Assembly: GCF_040371755.1 (NCBI RefSeq)
Contig: NZ_BAABWE010000002.1
Span: 186,001 to 250,000, forward strand
DNA: 64,000 nt
Source of the DNA: Bermanella sp040371755
GTDB lineage: Bacteria; Pseudomonadota; Gammaproteobacteria; Pseudomonadales; Oceanobacteraceae
Reading direction: 5' to 3'
Positions 26,397 to 35,413 of the stretch are shown one piece after another (positions within the stretch are counted from its first letter, which is position 1; the number at the start of each line of letters is the position of its first letter). Below the pieces are notes generated by a model that saw nothing but the letters and a program-made list of their open reading frames with translations, did not search any database and had not been told where the DNA came from. Position numbers and translations under genes: made by a program.

Positions 26397-26814
26397 ATGG
26401 GTTGCAGTGTTGATGCTCTGGGTCTTTATCAGGGAAAACCGTATTAGGGACCCCCTCGGCTCCTGCATAAAATACAATAATCTCAACCGGTCCATCAATA
26501 GGGGTGCCTTTATGAACGGTGCGCATTACTTCAACCGCAGGGTCGCCCTTTTTCAAGATCGTGGTTTTACCCTCTTTGGTTTCTACTTTTAATGTGCCTT
26601 CCACCACGTAACCAAATGTGGGGACTGGGTGGCAATGAAATGGGACTTCATCGTTCGCTTCAAAACGTAATTTCACCGTTGTAATCTCTGCCTGCCCTTG
26701 TGGGTATTCAATCGCACCACCATCCCAAGACGTGGTGGACTGTAAAAGAACATCAGGTTTTGCTTGAACAACACTGCCAAGCAATACCATCATTAAAATA
26801 GATATTAATTTCAT
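26395..26814 (-). CDS. Secreted cupin-domain protein
   Basis: A 139-residue protein with a Sec signal (MKLISILMMVLLGSVVQA) and one cupin barrel. The metal-ligand motif reads VPFHCHPVPTFGYVVEGTLKV, with the second motif around TVHKGTPIDGP. The Cys between the two histidines is notable. It probably binds a divalent metal in the periplasm; the substrate is unknown. It lies 12 bp after the upstream lipoprotein gene, so the two are probably co-transcribed. Confidence 0.75.
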   Translation of the reverse strand: MKLISILMMVLLGSVVQAKPDVLLQSTTSWDGGAIEYPQGQAEITTVKLRFEANDEVPFHCHPVPTFGYVVEGTLKVETKEGKTTILKKGDPAVEVMRTVHKGTPIDGPVEIIVFYAGAEGVPNTVFPDKDPEHQHCNP

Positions 26815-26826
26815 ATTAAAGCCTTT

Positions 26827-27402
26827 CTATTTAATTGCCTGCCAGCTCATGACACCGTCAAACTCTTTGCAGTTTTCCATGGCGTTTTTAGCATCAAGCA
26901 TATAAACCTGCTGAGCACTGGAGACTGGGTACGTTAAATAATCGGAACACTGAGCACTTTGACCATTGCCCACCACAACCTTTGTGCCCGCTTTTAAATC
27001 ACATGTGACCATTTTATCCAGTGGCGACCATTGGTAACAGATTTCAAAATCCGAACGGTACTGAGCTATCTTGCCGCTAGGGACATTAAATGCCCACCAT
27101 TGGCCAAATTGGCTATTAGGGTTTGTGCTGTTCCATGCACGATAAACCGTGACTTGTGCATTGGCTTTACTTTGATAAACCTGACCTTGGCATAACTTAC
27201 CTTTATTAGGTTCTCCTAACGCGCTTTGTAATAACCCGTCATCTTCAATGGCCATAAACGATTCAGTTAACTGTGCAGGCAATGCGGTAGAGCCTTCACA
27301 AGCACTTTCTAACACAACTGCAGTGGGTTCGTTTTCTTGCTTTTGAAAACTTGAACAGGCGGACAATAAAACTGCGCTCAAACCAATGATTATAAGCTTC
27401 AC
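26827..27402 (-). CDS. Hypothetical lipoprotein
   Basis: I start this gene at GTG 27402 because it gives a classic lipoprotein signal (MKLIIIGLSAVLLSACSS) with AGGA six bases upstream. ATGs at 27408 and 27420 are alternatives, and longer starts run through the terminator at 27457-27486. The 191-residue product has four Cys in the mature part, likely forming disulfides, and conserved-looking WWAFN and CYQWSPLDKMVTCD segments. I do not recognise the family. It heads a two-gene unit with the cupin. Confidence 0.55.
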   Translation of the reverse strand: MKLIIIGLSAVLLSACSSFQKQENEPTAVVLESACEGSTALPAQLTESFMAIEDDGLLQSALGEPNKGKLCQGQVYQSKANAQVTVYRAWNSTNPNSQFGQWWAFNVPSGKIAQYRSDFEICYQWSPLDKMVTCDLKAGTKVVVGNGQSAQCSDYLTYPVSSAQQVYMLDAKNAMENCKEFDGVMSWQAIK

Positions 27403-27456
27403 ATGCATTCCTTTTTTCATTTTATTCTTGCTGAGCAATGTACCGATATATAACAA

Positions 27457-27486
27457 AAAAGGCACACCTTTTCGGGTGTGCCTTTT
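27457..27486. terminator. Intrinsic terminator after efpL
   Basis: A 12-bp stem (27457-27468 with 27475-27486). A and T tracts on both sides make it work in either direction. Confidence 0.88.
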
Positions 27487-27510
27487 CATTAGGCTAATAC
27501 TTTTTCAGTA

Positions 27511-28086
27511 TTATTTGGCTTCTGCGCGACCCATGAATTTACGTTCTTCAACGTTAATTTTAATGCGTTCACCTGAGGAAATATGTTCCGGTACTTGTAC
27601 GACTAAACCTGTGGATAATGTAGCAGGCTTGGTACGCGCCGTTGCAGAACCTCCTTTTAGAGACGGGTCCGTTTCGGCAATCACTAATTCAACGGTTGAT
27701 GGCAAGTCTAACGCCACAGGCATGTCGTTTAAAATTAACACCATTAGCCCTTGGATATCTTCAGAGATAAACGGAAGCTCATTTTCGATGGCTTCTTTGT
27801 TTAAGCTATAAGATGAGTAATCTTCACTGTCCATGAAAACGTATTCATCGCCATCAGCGTAAGAAAAAGTAGAAGGTCGACGGATTAAATCCGCAAGGCT
27901 TAACATGTCAGAGTCTTTAAAGGTTTCATCTACCTTACGATTAGTCACCACATCGTACATACGCATACGGTACAAACTGCCACCGGCACGGCCTTGCGGC
28001 ACAGAACGCTCAATATCACGAACAATATAAGCACTGCCATCGTACTCAACGGCGGTATTACGCTTGATTTCACTGGCTTTAGGCAT
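27511..28086 (-). CDS. yeiP: Elongation factor P-like protein (YeiP/EfpL)
   Basis: A 191-residue three-domain EF-P paralogue. It matches YeiP through MPKASEIKRN, FSYADGDEYVFMDSEDY, the near-identical domain-III segment ARNKPATLSTGLV-type ARTKPATLSTGLVVQVPE, and KFMGRAEAK at the end. The tip loop reads SVPQGRAGG and lacks the modified Lys of EF-P. EfpL relieves ribosome stalling at proline and some other motifs. It is a single gene with its own terminator. Confidence 0.93.
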   Translation of the reverse strand: MPKASEIKRNTAVEYDGSAYIVRDIERSVPQGRAGGSLYRMRMYDVVTNRKVDETFKDSDMLSLADLIRRPSTFSYADGDEYVFMDSEDYSSYSLNKEAIENELPFISEDIQGLMVLILNDMPVALDLPSTVELVIAETDPSLKGGSATARTKPATLSTGLVVQVPEHISSGERIKINVEERKFMGRAEAK

Positions 28087-28312
28087 AATTCAAAACTCTA
28101 ATATCAAAATTTGGCAACATTATAATAGAATAAATTAAGCAAAGATAACCAAAAACACGATCTAGATAGCACCATCAAATATTCAAATTACGTTTAAAGC
28201 TGTGTACTTATTAGACTAAATATTTGTAAACCTATTTCTGAATAGTAGATGTTTGCTTTTTTCATTACATACACATAAATTGTTCACATAATCGACAAGA
28301 CTGGACTTTATC

Positions 28313-29989
28313 ATGAGAAACCCCTTATTTATCTTTCTATCGTCATTGGTTTTTTTAACCGGCTGCATTGATATTGGAGGCGATGATGATGAGGACGAAA
28401 CCAGCACTGAATATTACGGGTATTTCATCGATAGCAGTGTCACTGGGCTGAGTTATTCCCCCCATGATGACTATGAATGGACTCAAGGCAATGGCCGCTT
28501 TTTTTATACCCCTGACAGCAGTACCGAGTTCTCAATTCTTGGTTTAGTACTGGGCAGTGCCACCGTGGATAGCGACAACCCGGTGGTCACACCTGCAACG
28601 TTACTAGGTGAAGGGAGTTTAACCAAGGATGAAATGGCAACACTACTCGCTGGCGATACCGCCTCAGCACAGGCCATTAAAAATCAACTGGTACTGCTGC
28701 AAACACTTGATTTTGATCAAAATACAGACAACGGTATTGACCTGCCTATCCCACGAGAAGCAGACGCAGAATTCTTACCTGCAAAAGACGCCTTAAGTGA
28801 TTTGGATTTAACTCTAAGTAGTTCTGCTTTCGCCAGCGCCCTTAATGATAAATTAGAGTTATTTAAAACAAATGGCACTGTTAAACAAACTTCTGTGGTT
28901 ATCAGTGAAGAAAATGCAGTCGCACACTTTTTACAAACGTTAGAAGACTTAGAAGCCCTTGCGGAATATGAGGGTCGTTGGGGCATGCGCAGTGGTGGCA
29001 ACGGAGACATGAGCGCCACCTATATTTTTACTGGGCTTGATATTGCTCTAACTGAATATGAAGGATGTCCCGGACAAATGTACGGCGCCTCGATAGAAAC
29101 GTTAAAAGCATTTTGCTCCACACCTGTGGACATTGAGCAAACCTTTAGCACAAACGGTACTCAGCTAATTCTCGAAAACGACGACATCAGTGATACTTGC
29201 CTAACCCTTTCTGCCAATAGTCATGAAATTTTTGCTAGCTGTGAGTTTCAAGGTTCTGGCCTTGGCAGTGAAATCATTCGCTTACAACGGGCACCATTAG
29301 CGTTCAATAACAATGCCTTGCATAGCCAATACACGGAGTTAGTGGCTGGTGATAGTGGCACAACCACGTTTAATTTTGATACTGAAAATAATACAGGGAG
29401 TTACTCAAGTAGCGATGAATCGGGGAATATTACTTGGTCATTTATTAATGACGGAGAAGCATTACAATTTACAACTGATTTTGATGACACCACTCATCAG
29501 TTTAACTACAAAGGTTTTGTGAAAGGTAGCTGGTTAGCAAATCTTAGTGGTTCTACGGCGGTTACAAATATCCTTCGCAATGTCGAAAACACCACCAACG
29601 CAACGTTACTCAAAACCTCTGGCTTTTTTGGCGTGTTTGATTTGACTCCAGGTAGCGCCACCGAAGGGGAATGTAAGGAAGTGCGCATTGGAAGCACGAT
29701 TAATAACCAAAACAACCAAATCACATTTGAAACCTATGAAAATGCCAGTGGTAATACTTACAGTTGTGATTACCCGACAAATTGGGGTGACCTTGAAGAT
29801 GGAGTAGAGCCTACTAATACTGAAACATTTACCATCACTAATAATTATTTAGAAGCCACAACCGAAGGTGATGATCGCCGCTGTTATTTATTAGGCATAG
29901 ATGATTACGAACTGGATAACCTGTACGTGGCTTGTGAAACGTCCGGTAATCATGGTGTATTTGAAATTGAACTATGGCGCGGTTTGTAA
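28313..29989 (+). CDS. Large acidic lipoprotein of unknown function
   Basis: A 558-residue protein with lipobox LTGCI followed by an Asp/Glu-rich linker (GGDDDEDETS). The N-terminal part contains YFIDSSVTGLSYSP, a pattern seen in many marine secreted proteins with repeated domains. The C-terminal half has two similar blocks with paired Cys and a W-G-L ending (EIELWRGL after CETSGNHG; earlier IIRLQRAPL after CEFQG), suggesting duplicated beta domains. No enzyme motif is visible. It is monocistronic, with an AT-rich leader. Confidence 0.6.
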   Translation: MRNPLFIFLSSLVFLTGCIDIGGDDDEDETSTEYYGYFIDSSVTGLSYSPHDDYEWTQGNGRFFYTPDSSTEFSILGLVLGSATVDSDNPVVTPATLLGEGSLTKDEMATLLAGDTASAQAIKNQLVLLQTLDFDQNTDNGIDLPIPREADAEFLPAKDALSDLDLTLSSSAFASALNDKLELFKTNGTVKQTSVVISEENAVAHFLQTLEDLEALAEYEGRWGMRSGGNGDMSATYIFTGLDIALTEYEGCPGQMYGASIETLKAFCSTPVDIEQTFSTNGTQLILENDDISDTCLTLSANSHEIFASCEFQGSGLGSEIIRLQRAPLAFNNNALHSQYTELVAGDSGTTTFNFDTENNTGSYSSSDESGNITWSFINDGEALQFTTDFDDTTHQFNYKGFVKGSWLANLSGSTAVTNILRNVENTTNATLLKTSGFFGVFDLTPGSATEGECKEVRIGSTINNQNNQITFETYENASGNTYSCDYPTNWGDLEDGVEPTNTETFTITNNYLEATTEGDDRRCYLLGIDDYELDNLYVACETSGNHGVFEIELWRGL

Positions 29990-30012
29990 GCAGGAATACA
30001 AATAAAAGTAAC

Positions 30013-30041
30013 AAAAAAGGTGAGCTATGCTCACCTTTTTT
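30013..30041. terminator. Bidirectional intrinsic terminator
   Basis: A 13-bp stem AAAAAAGGTGAGC/GCTCACCTTTTTT sits between the convergent lipoprotein gene and trpC. Confidence 0.92.
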
Positions 30042-30063
30042 GTGCCTGAACAATACGATTCAA

Positions 30064-30867
30064 CTAAGAATAAAACAACGCCTTTAATTGCGCACCGGGG
30101 TCATCAGCACGCATAAACGTCTCGCCCACTAAAAAGCTATGCACATTTTTATCGCGCATAACTTTCACATCATCTGAGCCAAAAATACCGCTTTCTGTTA
30201 CGAGTAATGTGTCTTCTGGCACCTTAGGTATTAGGTTAAATGTGGTATCTAATGTTAAATCAAAGGTATGCAAATTACGGTTGTTGATACCTAGAATATT
30301 TGGCGGTAAATCCATAGCACGTTCGAATTCTGCTTCGTCGTGTACCTCAACTAATACATCCATACCTAACTCTAACGCGCAGTGGTTAAGCTCTTTCATT
30401 TGATTATCCGAAAGGGCTGACACAATTAACAATACACAATCCGCTTCAATGGCGCGCGCTTCGACCACTTGATAAGGGTCTACTATAAAGTCTTTACGAA
30501 TAACCGGTAGGTTACAAGCTTCACGGGCTTGTTTTAAATAGTCTTCACTACCTAAAAAGAAGTCAGCATCTGTCAGTACTGACAAACAGGCCGCTCCTGC
30601 TGCTTCGTATGATTTTGCAATTTCAGCCGGAACAAAATGTTCGCGTAACACCCCTTTACTAGGTGAGGCTTTTTTAATTTCAGCGATGACCGCTGGATCA
30701 CCAGCGGCTATTTTGCTTTCTAAAGCCTTTTTAAAACCACGGGGTGCATCAGCGTGTTTAGCCTGTGAGGCCAGTTCATTAATGGAAATATTGGCCGAGC
30801 GTTCTTTCACCTCTTGCCATTTTCGATCAATGATTTTTTTTAAAATTGTTGGGGTATTGTTCATCAC
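30064..30867 (-). CDS. trpC: Indole-3-glycerol phosphate synthase
   Basis: A 267-residue monofunctional TIM-barrel enzyme that converts CdRP to indole-3-glycerol phosphate. It carries PAVIAEIKKASPSKG, LPVIRKDFIVDPYQV, GINNRNLHTF and a terminal VTESGI. It is not fused to TrpF as it is in enterics. It follows trpD by 22 bp. Confidence 0.96.
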   Translation of the reverse strand: MMNNTPTILKKIIDRKWQEVKERSANISINELASQAKHADAPRGFKKALESKIAAGDPAVIAEIKKASPSKGVLREHFVPAEIAKSYEAAGAACLSVLTDADFFLGSEDYLKQAREACNLPVIRKDFIVDPYQVVEARAIEADCVLLIVSALSDNQMKELNHCALELGMDVLVEVHDEAEFERAMDLPPNILGINNRNLHTFDLTLDTTFNLIPKVPEDTLLVTESGIFGSDDVKVMRDKNVHSFLVGETFMRADDPGAQLKALFYS

Positions 30868-30889
30868 TACACAATTCCGATAAGCGCCG

Positions 30890-31927
30890 TTAGGCTTCTA
30901 AAAAGACGCGAGAAAATGCCGCCAATTCATTTAATTTTTCTAATGCTAAGCCGGTTGAAATAGCATCTTCCGCCATGGATACACCTTCAACCAAGCTCGA
31001 TGACAAGTTAGCCGCATAAATAGCAGCACCGGCATTCAAGGCGATTAGGTCAGCGGCTTTAACGCCGTTTTCAGTTTCACGCTTACCAAGGGCATCTTTA
31101 ATTAAAGCTAAACTTTGTTCGGCGCTTTCCACGCTTAAGCCAATTAGGCTTTGGCTTTTAATACCAAAGTCTTCTGGTTTTATGGTGTACTCAGTGACGT
31201 TCCCGTCTTTTAATTCGGCTACACGGGTTTCAGAGGCAAGACTAATTTCATCTAGGCCATCTTGAGCGTGCACCACTAACACATGTTGAGAACCTAAGCG
31301 GCCTAACACCTCAGCCAAAGGCTTACATAAGTCCCCATTAAATACACCCAGTACCTGATTCGGTACACTGGCGGGGTTGGTAATGGGCCCAAGCATATTA
31401 AAGATGGTACGCATGGCTAATTCTTTACGAGGGCCAATAGCATGTTTCATGGCACCATGATGAGCAGGGGCAAACATAAAGCCTACGCCAATTTCTTCAA
31501 TGGCTCGACCCACTTGAACGGCGTCTAGGTTTAGATTCACACCGGCTGCCTCTAATACGTCAGCACTGCCCGTAGTAGAAGACACACTGCGATTACCATG
31601 CTTGGCAACCTTACCACCGGCGGCGGCCACCACAAATGCCGCAGCCGTGGATACGTTAAAGATGTTGGCCCCATCACCACCTGTACCACAGGTATCCACT
31701 AAGTTATCCGCCTTAATGTTCACCGGTGTGGCCAGCTCACGCATGACACGGGCAGCACCTGTAATTTCATCAATGGTTTCCCCTTTCATGCGAAGGGCCA
31801 CCAAAAAACCACCAATTTGCGCATCTGAGGCTTCACCGGTCATGATGGTTTTCATCACGGAAGTCATTTGCTCTTCGTTTAAATTCTGGCCTGACACCAC
31901 TGCATTTAAGGCTTGTTTAATATCCAT
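30890..31927 (-). CDS. trpD: Anthranilate phosphoribosyltransferase
   Basis: A 345-residue enzyme that transfers phosphoribose from PRPP to anthranilate. The PRPP/Mg motifs VDTCGTGGDG and KHGNRSVSSTTGSADVLEA are complete. Start ATG 31927 (MDIKQALN) matches the family; a longer in-frame start adds 13 residues. The usual upstream trpG is not present; the next gene upstream is the PP2C-kinase. Confidence 0.95.
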   Translation of the reverse strand: MDIKQALNAVVSGQNLNEEQMTSVMKTIMTGEASDAQIGGFLVALRMKGETIDEITGAARVMRELATPVNIKADNLVDTCGTGGDGANIFNVSTAAAFVVAAAGGKVAKHGNRSVSSTTGSADVLEAAGVNLNLDAVQVGRAIEEIGVGFMFAPAHHGAMKHAIGPRKELAMRTIFNMLGPITNPASVPNQVLGVFNGDLCKPLAEVLGRLGSQHVLVVHAQDGLDEISLASETRVAELKDGNVTEYTIKPEDFGIKSQSLIGLSVESAEQSLALIKDALGKRETENGVKAADLIALNAGAAIYAANLSSSLVEGVSMAEDAISTGLALEKLNELAAFSRVFLEA

Positions 31928-32075
31928 GGGAGAATCCTTAACCATGAGAAAAACGGCTAAATCCACCGTTTTCAGCTCTCAATTCATTCATAAAAAAGTG
32001 CGCTCACTATACCAGCACCGCCCCATGGCTCCAAGCGGGTGTGATATTTATGAGAAGTAGGAAATAAAGAAGGGG

Positions 32076-33806
32076 TTACAAGTACAACTGGTAAGCTAAA
32101 TACAGAGCTAAACCAAGAAGTACAGCAGATGTCCCCTGCCAGAAAGCCACTGGATTTCGCTCAAGCAGAGGACCTTTTGACTGAGTGATCATTTTTTCAC
32201 TAGGATGACGTAAATCGTAAATAAATTCGGATAATTCCTGATAACGCATATGAGGTTGAACATTCAAGGCTTTTTTCAGCACGCTATCCACCCATATAGG
32301 TATGGATCGCTTATCGTCTAATACACTTTGATAATTCAGTTTTAACTGGGCTGCTCGTGAAGTACAGCGGGCCACTTCTGCTCCATAGGGTAAACTCCCC
32401 CTTAGCATTTGATAGGTAATTACCCCTAGAGAGAAGATATCTGATGCCGATGTGCCTGATTCACCTAGAAAGTATTCTGGGGCCATATATTGGGCCGTGC
32501 CCAAACTTTCGAAACGCATCAAAGGAGTGTCGATTTCTGAAATACCCGCAACCTTAGCTGCGCCAAAATCGATTATCTTAACTTGCCCATGGGTATCGAT
32601 TAATATGTTTTCAGGGCGTAAATCTTGATGCAACATTTCTAAGCGATGGAATGCCTGCAGGCCTTTAGCAATTTGTTCAACTATGCCCCTGACCGTTTCA
32701 ATGTCTGGCTTGGGGTTGTCTTTCATCCACTGTGTAAGGGTTTGGCCGTCGATGAATTCCATCACGCTATAGATATAGCTTTTTTTATCTTGATTTGGGG
32801 ACTTTAAAACATGAGGGTTATCAAGGCGCTGAGCGATCCAATCTTCCATTAAAAATCGATCTAAATATGCGGTATCGTCTTGCTGTTCAACCGATGGGGT
32901 TTTAATCACTACTTTTGTGTGTTCATCATCCACATGGCAAGCTAAGTGAACGTGGCTGCGACTGCTAATGTATAACGGACGTATAATTTTCCATTGGTCA
33001 ATTATGCTTCCTTTATCTAAAGCAGGTGCAAAGGGTAGCTCTGTCAATTGCTCGTATAGCTCTTGCTCACTTTGTTGCGGTAATTGATCAACGCTAATAA
33101 TTTGAATGGATACATTATCATCACTGCCATTTTCTAATGCTTGATCAACAAATGATTTGGCTAATGCATTATGGTTTTCAAAAGTACTCGCTAACGATTC
33201 TTTAATATATGCCTGACTTAGAAATTCATACACACCATCAGTCATTAATAAAAATACATCACCTTGTTCTAAGGCTTGGGATTGATAATCTAAATCCAAA
33301 TAAGATTGCATGCCCATCGCACGACTTAAATAATTTTCATGCTCAGATAATCGAACGCGATGATCTTCGGTAAGGCACTCTAAATTATTGTCACGTAAGC
33401 GATAGATTCGACAATCACCCACATGAAACAAATGGGCAGTAGTAGACTTTAAAATAATGGCGCTGAGTGTACAGACAAAGCCTTTATTAAAGTCTTCTCG
33501 ATACTGGCTTTGACGAGTTTGGCTGTATAACCAAGAATTAGTGGCATGAAGGACTTTATTAACGCTGGTTTTCACCGACCACGCCTGAGATGTACAGTAA
33601 TAATCTTCAAGTATTGCTAACACAGATGCTTGAGCGGCATCTTGGCTCACTTGCGAACTACTGATGCCATCCGCTAATGCGACAGCAATGCCTTTTGTCA
33701 TTAGCAAATTATCGTCAGGTATCTGCACACCATGGAAGTCCTGATTCATAGGCTTAACGCCTTTATCTGAATATTGACCAACTTGAATGGATAATTGCTT
33801 TGCCAT
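32076..33806 (-). CDS. Fused PP2C phosphatase / Ser-Thr protein kinase with C-terminal membrane anchor
   Basis: A 576-residue protein. Residues 1-240 form a PP2C phosphatase with metal-site motifs NQD (21-23), ALADGISS, LMTDGVYEF and SDDNVS. Residues about 265-540 form a Hanks-type kinase with Lys302, a catalytic loop written HQDLRPEN (393-400), DFG (413-415) and MAPEY. A single transmembrane helix lies at about 553-574. The HRD Arg and the usual DLKPEN Lys are replaced by Gln and Arg. Fused kinase/phosphatase proteins of this kind occur next to nitrite/nitrate assimilation genes in marine gammaproteobacteria. Here it follows cynS by 53 bp. Confidence 0.88.
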   Translation of the reverse strand: MAKQLSIQVGQYSDKGVKPMNQDFHGVQIPDDNLLMTKGIAVALADGISSSQVSQDAAQASVLAILEDYYCTSQAWSVKTSVNKVLHATNSWLYSQTRQSQYREDFNKGFVCTLSAIILKSTTAHLFHVGDCRIYRLRDNNLECLTEDHRVRLSEHENYLSRAMGMQSYLDLDYQSQALEQGDVFLLMTDGVYEFLSQAYIKESLASTFENHNALAKSFVDQALENGSDDNVSIQIISVDQLPQQSEQELYEQLTELPFAPALDKGSIIDQWKIIRPLYISSRSHVHLACHVDDEHTKVVIKTPSVEQQDDTAYLDRFLMEDWIAQRLDNPHVLKSPNQDKKSYIYSVMEFIDGQTLTQWMKDNPKPDIETVRGIVEQIAKGLQAFHRLEMLHQDLRPENILIDTHGQVKIIDFGAAKVAGISEIDTPLMRFESLGTAQYMAPEYFLGESGTSASDIFSLGVITYQMLRGSLPYGAEVARCTSRAAQLKLNYQSVLDDKRSIPIWVDSVLKKALNVQPHMRYQELSEFIYDLRHPSEKMITQSKGPLLERNPVAFWQGTSAVLLGLALYLAYQLYL

Positions 33807-33820
33807 GGCATACCTAAAGA

Positions 33821-33842
33821 AATGCCAGCTTCAACTGGCATT
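33821..33842 (-). terminator. Hairpin between cynS and the kinase gene
   Basis: An 8-bp stem AATGCCAG/CTGGCATT with a weak T tract. It could be an attenuator or an mRNA-stability hairpin rather than a full terminator. Confidence 0.4.
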
Positions 33843-33859
33843 AATAATGGATAGAAAAA

Positions 33860-34303
33860 TTAGTATGTTTTATACGGAAGGAATTTACCACTCATGGTGA
33901 TGGAAACACGATCCCCTTTTGGGTCCTCTTCACGCTGCAAGTCCATATTAAAATCAATGGCACTCATGATACCGTCACCAAATTCTTCATGAATCAGCGC
34001 TTTGAAAGTCGTACCATAAACATTAATCAACTCATAAAAACGATAGATTAAAGGATCCGTCGGTACGGAAGTAGGCAAAGACCCTTTATAAGGAACTACC
34101 TGTAATTGAGCCACCGCTTCTTCTGGTAGATCTAGCATTTCCCCTACGGTTTTTGCTTGTTGCTCGGTTAATGTCATTTGACCTAGTAAGGCAGCAGTGG
34201 ACCATTCTTTACTATGGCCGATGGCATCTGCCAACTGTGGCCAAGTTAATTGTTTTTTCTGTTTCTGTAATACGATTAATTCGGTTACTTCATCACGAGT
34301 CAT
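33860..34303 (-). CDS. cynS: Cyanate hydratase (cyanase)
   Basis: A 147-residue decameric enzyme that turns cyanate plus bicarbonate into ammonia and CO2. The catalytic residues Arg88, Glu91 (IYRFYEL) and Ser114 (GIMSAIDF) are all present, as is the N-terminal helical dimer domain. ATG 34303 is chosen because AAAGG is correctly spaced; a GTG three codons upstream is possible. It lies between the formate/nitrite-type channel and the PP2C-kinase, consistent with use of small nitrogen compounds. Confidence 0.95.
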   Translation of the reverse strand: MTRDEVTELIVLQKQKKQLTWPQLADAIGHSKEWSTAALLGQMTLTEQQAKTVGEMLDLPEEAVAQLQVVPYKGSLPTSVPTDPLIYRFYELINVYGTTFKALIHEEFGDGIMSAIDFNMDLQREEDPKGDRVSITMSGKFLPYKTY

Positions 34304-34327
34304 TTCGATCACCTTTCATGTGGCCAA

Positions 34328-34356
34328 AAGAAAAACCGCCTTCAATGAAGGCGGCT
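34328..34356 (-). terminator. Intrinsic terminator or attenuator between the channel gene and cynS
   Basis: An 8-bp GC-rich stem CCGCCTTC/GAAGGCGG with a five-T run on the minus strand. It would lower read-through from the channel gene into cynS. Confidence 0.7.
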
Positions 34357-34368
34357 TAGTGTTTTTAA

Positions 34369-35208
34369 TTAAGCAGTAGCTGGTTTTTCAGCAGACTCAG
34401 GTAGCGGACGCTTAGCACCCGTACGAACGTGAGTGGTATAAAGAGTTAGACCAGTGAAGGCTAAACCACCAACTAGATTACCAAGTGCTGTTGGGATTTC
34501 ATTCCAGATGAAGTAATCCGCTACAGAGAAGTCACCACCCATGATGATACCGAATGGGAATAGGAACATGTTTACAACAGAGTGCTCAAAGCCCATGAAG
34601 AAGAACAAGAAGATTGGCATCCACATAGCAATTACTTTACCGCTTACGTTCGTAGAAATCATTGCACCTACTACACCTAAAGATACCATCCAGTTACACA
34701 GCATGCCGCGAATGAAAATGGTAAACCAACCTGCAGTTCCGTGTTCGGCATAACCCAATGTACGTGATTCACCAATGCTTGCGATTTTAGCACCAATGGC
34801 ACCTGCATCAATGTTATAACCATAAGTGAGTATAAATGAGATCATAAAGGCCACAGTTAATGCACCGGCAAAGTTACCAACAAAAACCAGCCCCCAGTTT
34901 CTTAATATTCCTTTAACAGTAACGCCTGGACGTTTATCTAATAAGGCTAAAGGCGTTAACACAAACACACCGGTTAACAAGTCAAACCCCATTAGATAAA
35001 GCATACAGAAACCAACTGGGAACAAAATTGCACCAAGTAGGAAAGATCCGGTTTTAACTGCAATGGTTATTGCAAAAACAGCAGCCAGAGCCAAAATAGC
35101 ACCAGCCATAAAACCACGAATAACAGTATCACGTGTCGACATGAACACTTTCGCTTCACCGGCGTCCACCATCTTTGTGACGAACTCGGAAGGCATTAAA
35201 TAGGACAT
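34369..35208 (-). CDS. Formate/nitrite transporter family protein (NirC-like)
   Basis: A 279-residue pentameric channel subunit with six hydrophobic helices and the FNT-family signature MGFEHSVVNMFLFPFG, which contains the central His. Linked cynS and kinase genes, and the nitrogen-type upstream site, favour nitrite or cyanate uptake over formate (inference). It is the first gene of the set and starts after a CTAGGAGAAAG ribosome site. Confidence 0.85.
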   Translation of the reverse strand: MSYLMPSEFVTKMVDAGEAKVFMSTRDTVIRGFMAGAILALAAVFAITIAVKTGSFLLGAILFPVGFCMLYLMGFDLLTGVFVLTPLALLDKRPGVTVKGILRNWGLVFVGNFAGALTVAFMISFILTYGYNIDAGAIGAKIASIGESRTLGYAEHGTAGWFTIFIRGMLCNWMVSLGVVGAMISTNVSGKVIAMWMPIFLFFFMGFEHSVVNMFLFPFGIIMGGDFSVADYFIWNEIPTALGNLVGGLAFTGLTLYTTHVRTGAKRPLPESAEKPATA

Positions 35209-35287
35209 ATTGTCTTTCTCCTAGAGGATTGTATTTACATTTTTATATAGCGGACCGCGGGGACACGTTCCTGTCTGATAAGGGTTT

Positions 35288-35304
35288 TGCAACAAGTAGA
35301 CCAA
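35288..35304 (-). promoter_or_regulatory. Candidate sigma54 (-24/-12) promoter for the channel-cynS-kinase set
   Basis: On the minus strand the sequence TTGGTCTACTTGTTGCA has GG and GC separated by exactly 10 bases and a full TTGCA at -12. The CACG part of the -24 box is not conserved. It lies about 80 bp before the channel start. Confidence 0.45.
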
Positions 35305-35398
35305 TAATTAAAAACCCTTATAAATTAAAGTGTTTTTTATAAAAGGCTTATTTTTAGTGGGATTTTTGTGTGATATGAGTTCGTTTTCACCTTCTCTA

Positions 35399-35413
35399 GC
35401 ACAGGTATGGTGC
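35399..35413. promoter_or_regulatory. Candidate NtrC-type binding site
   Basis: GCAC-N7-GTGC palindrome, flanked as GCACAGGTATGGTGCA, matches the NtrC core layout. It sits about 110 bp upstream of the candidate sigma54 promoter, an enhancer-like distance. The rest of the 350-bp gap to the kinase gene end is AT-rich with no further gene. Confidence 0.45.
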
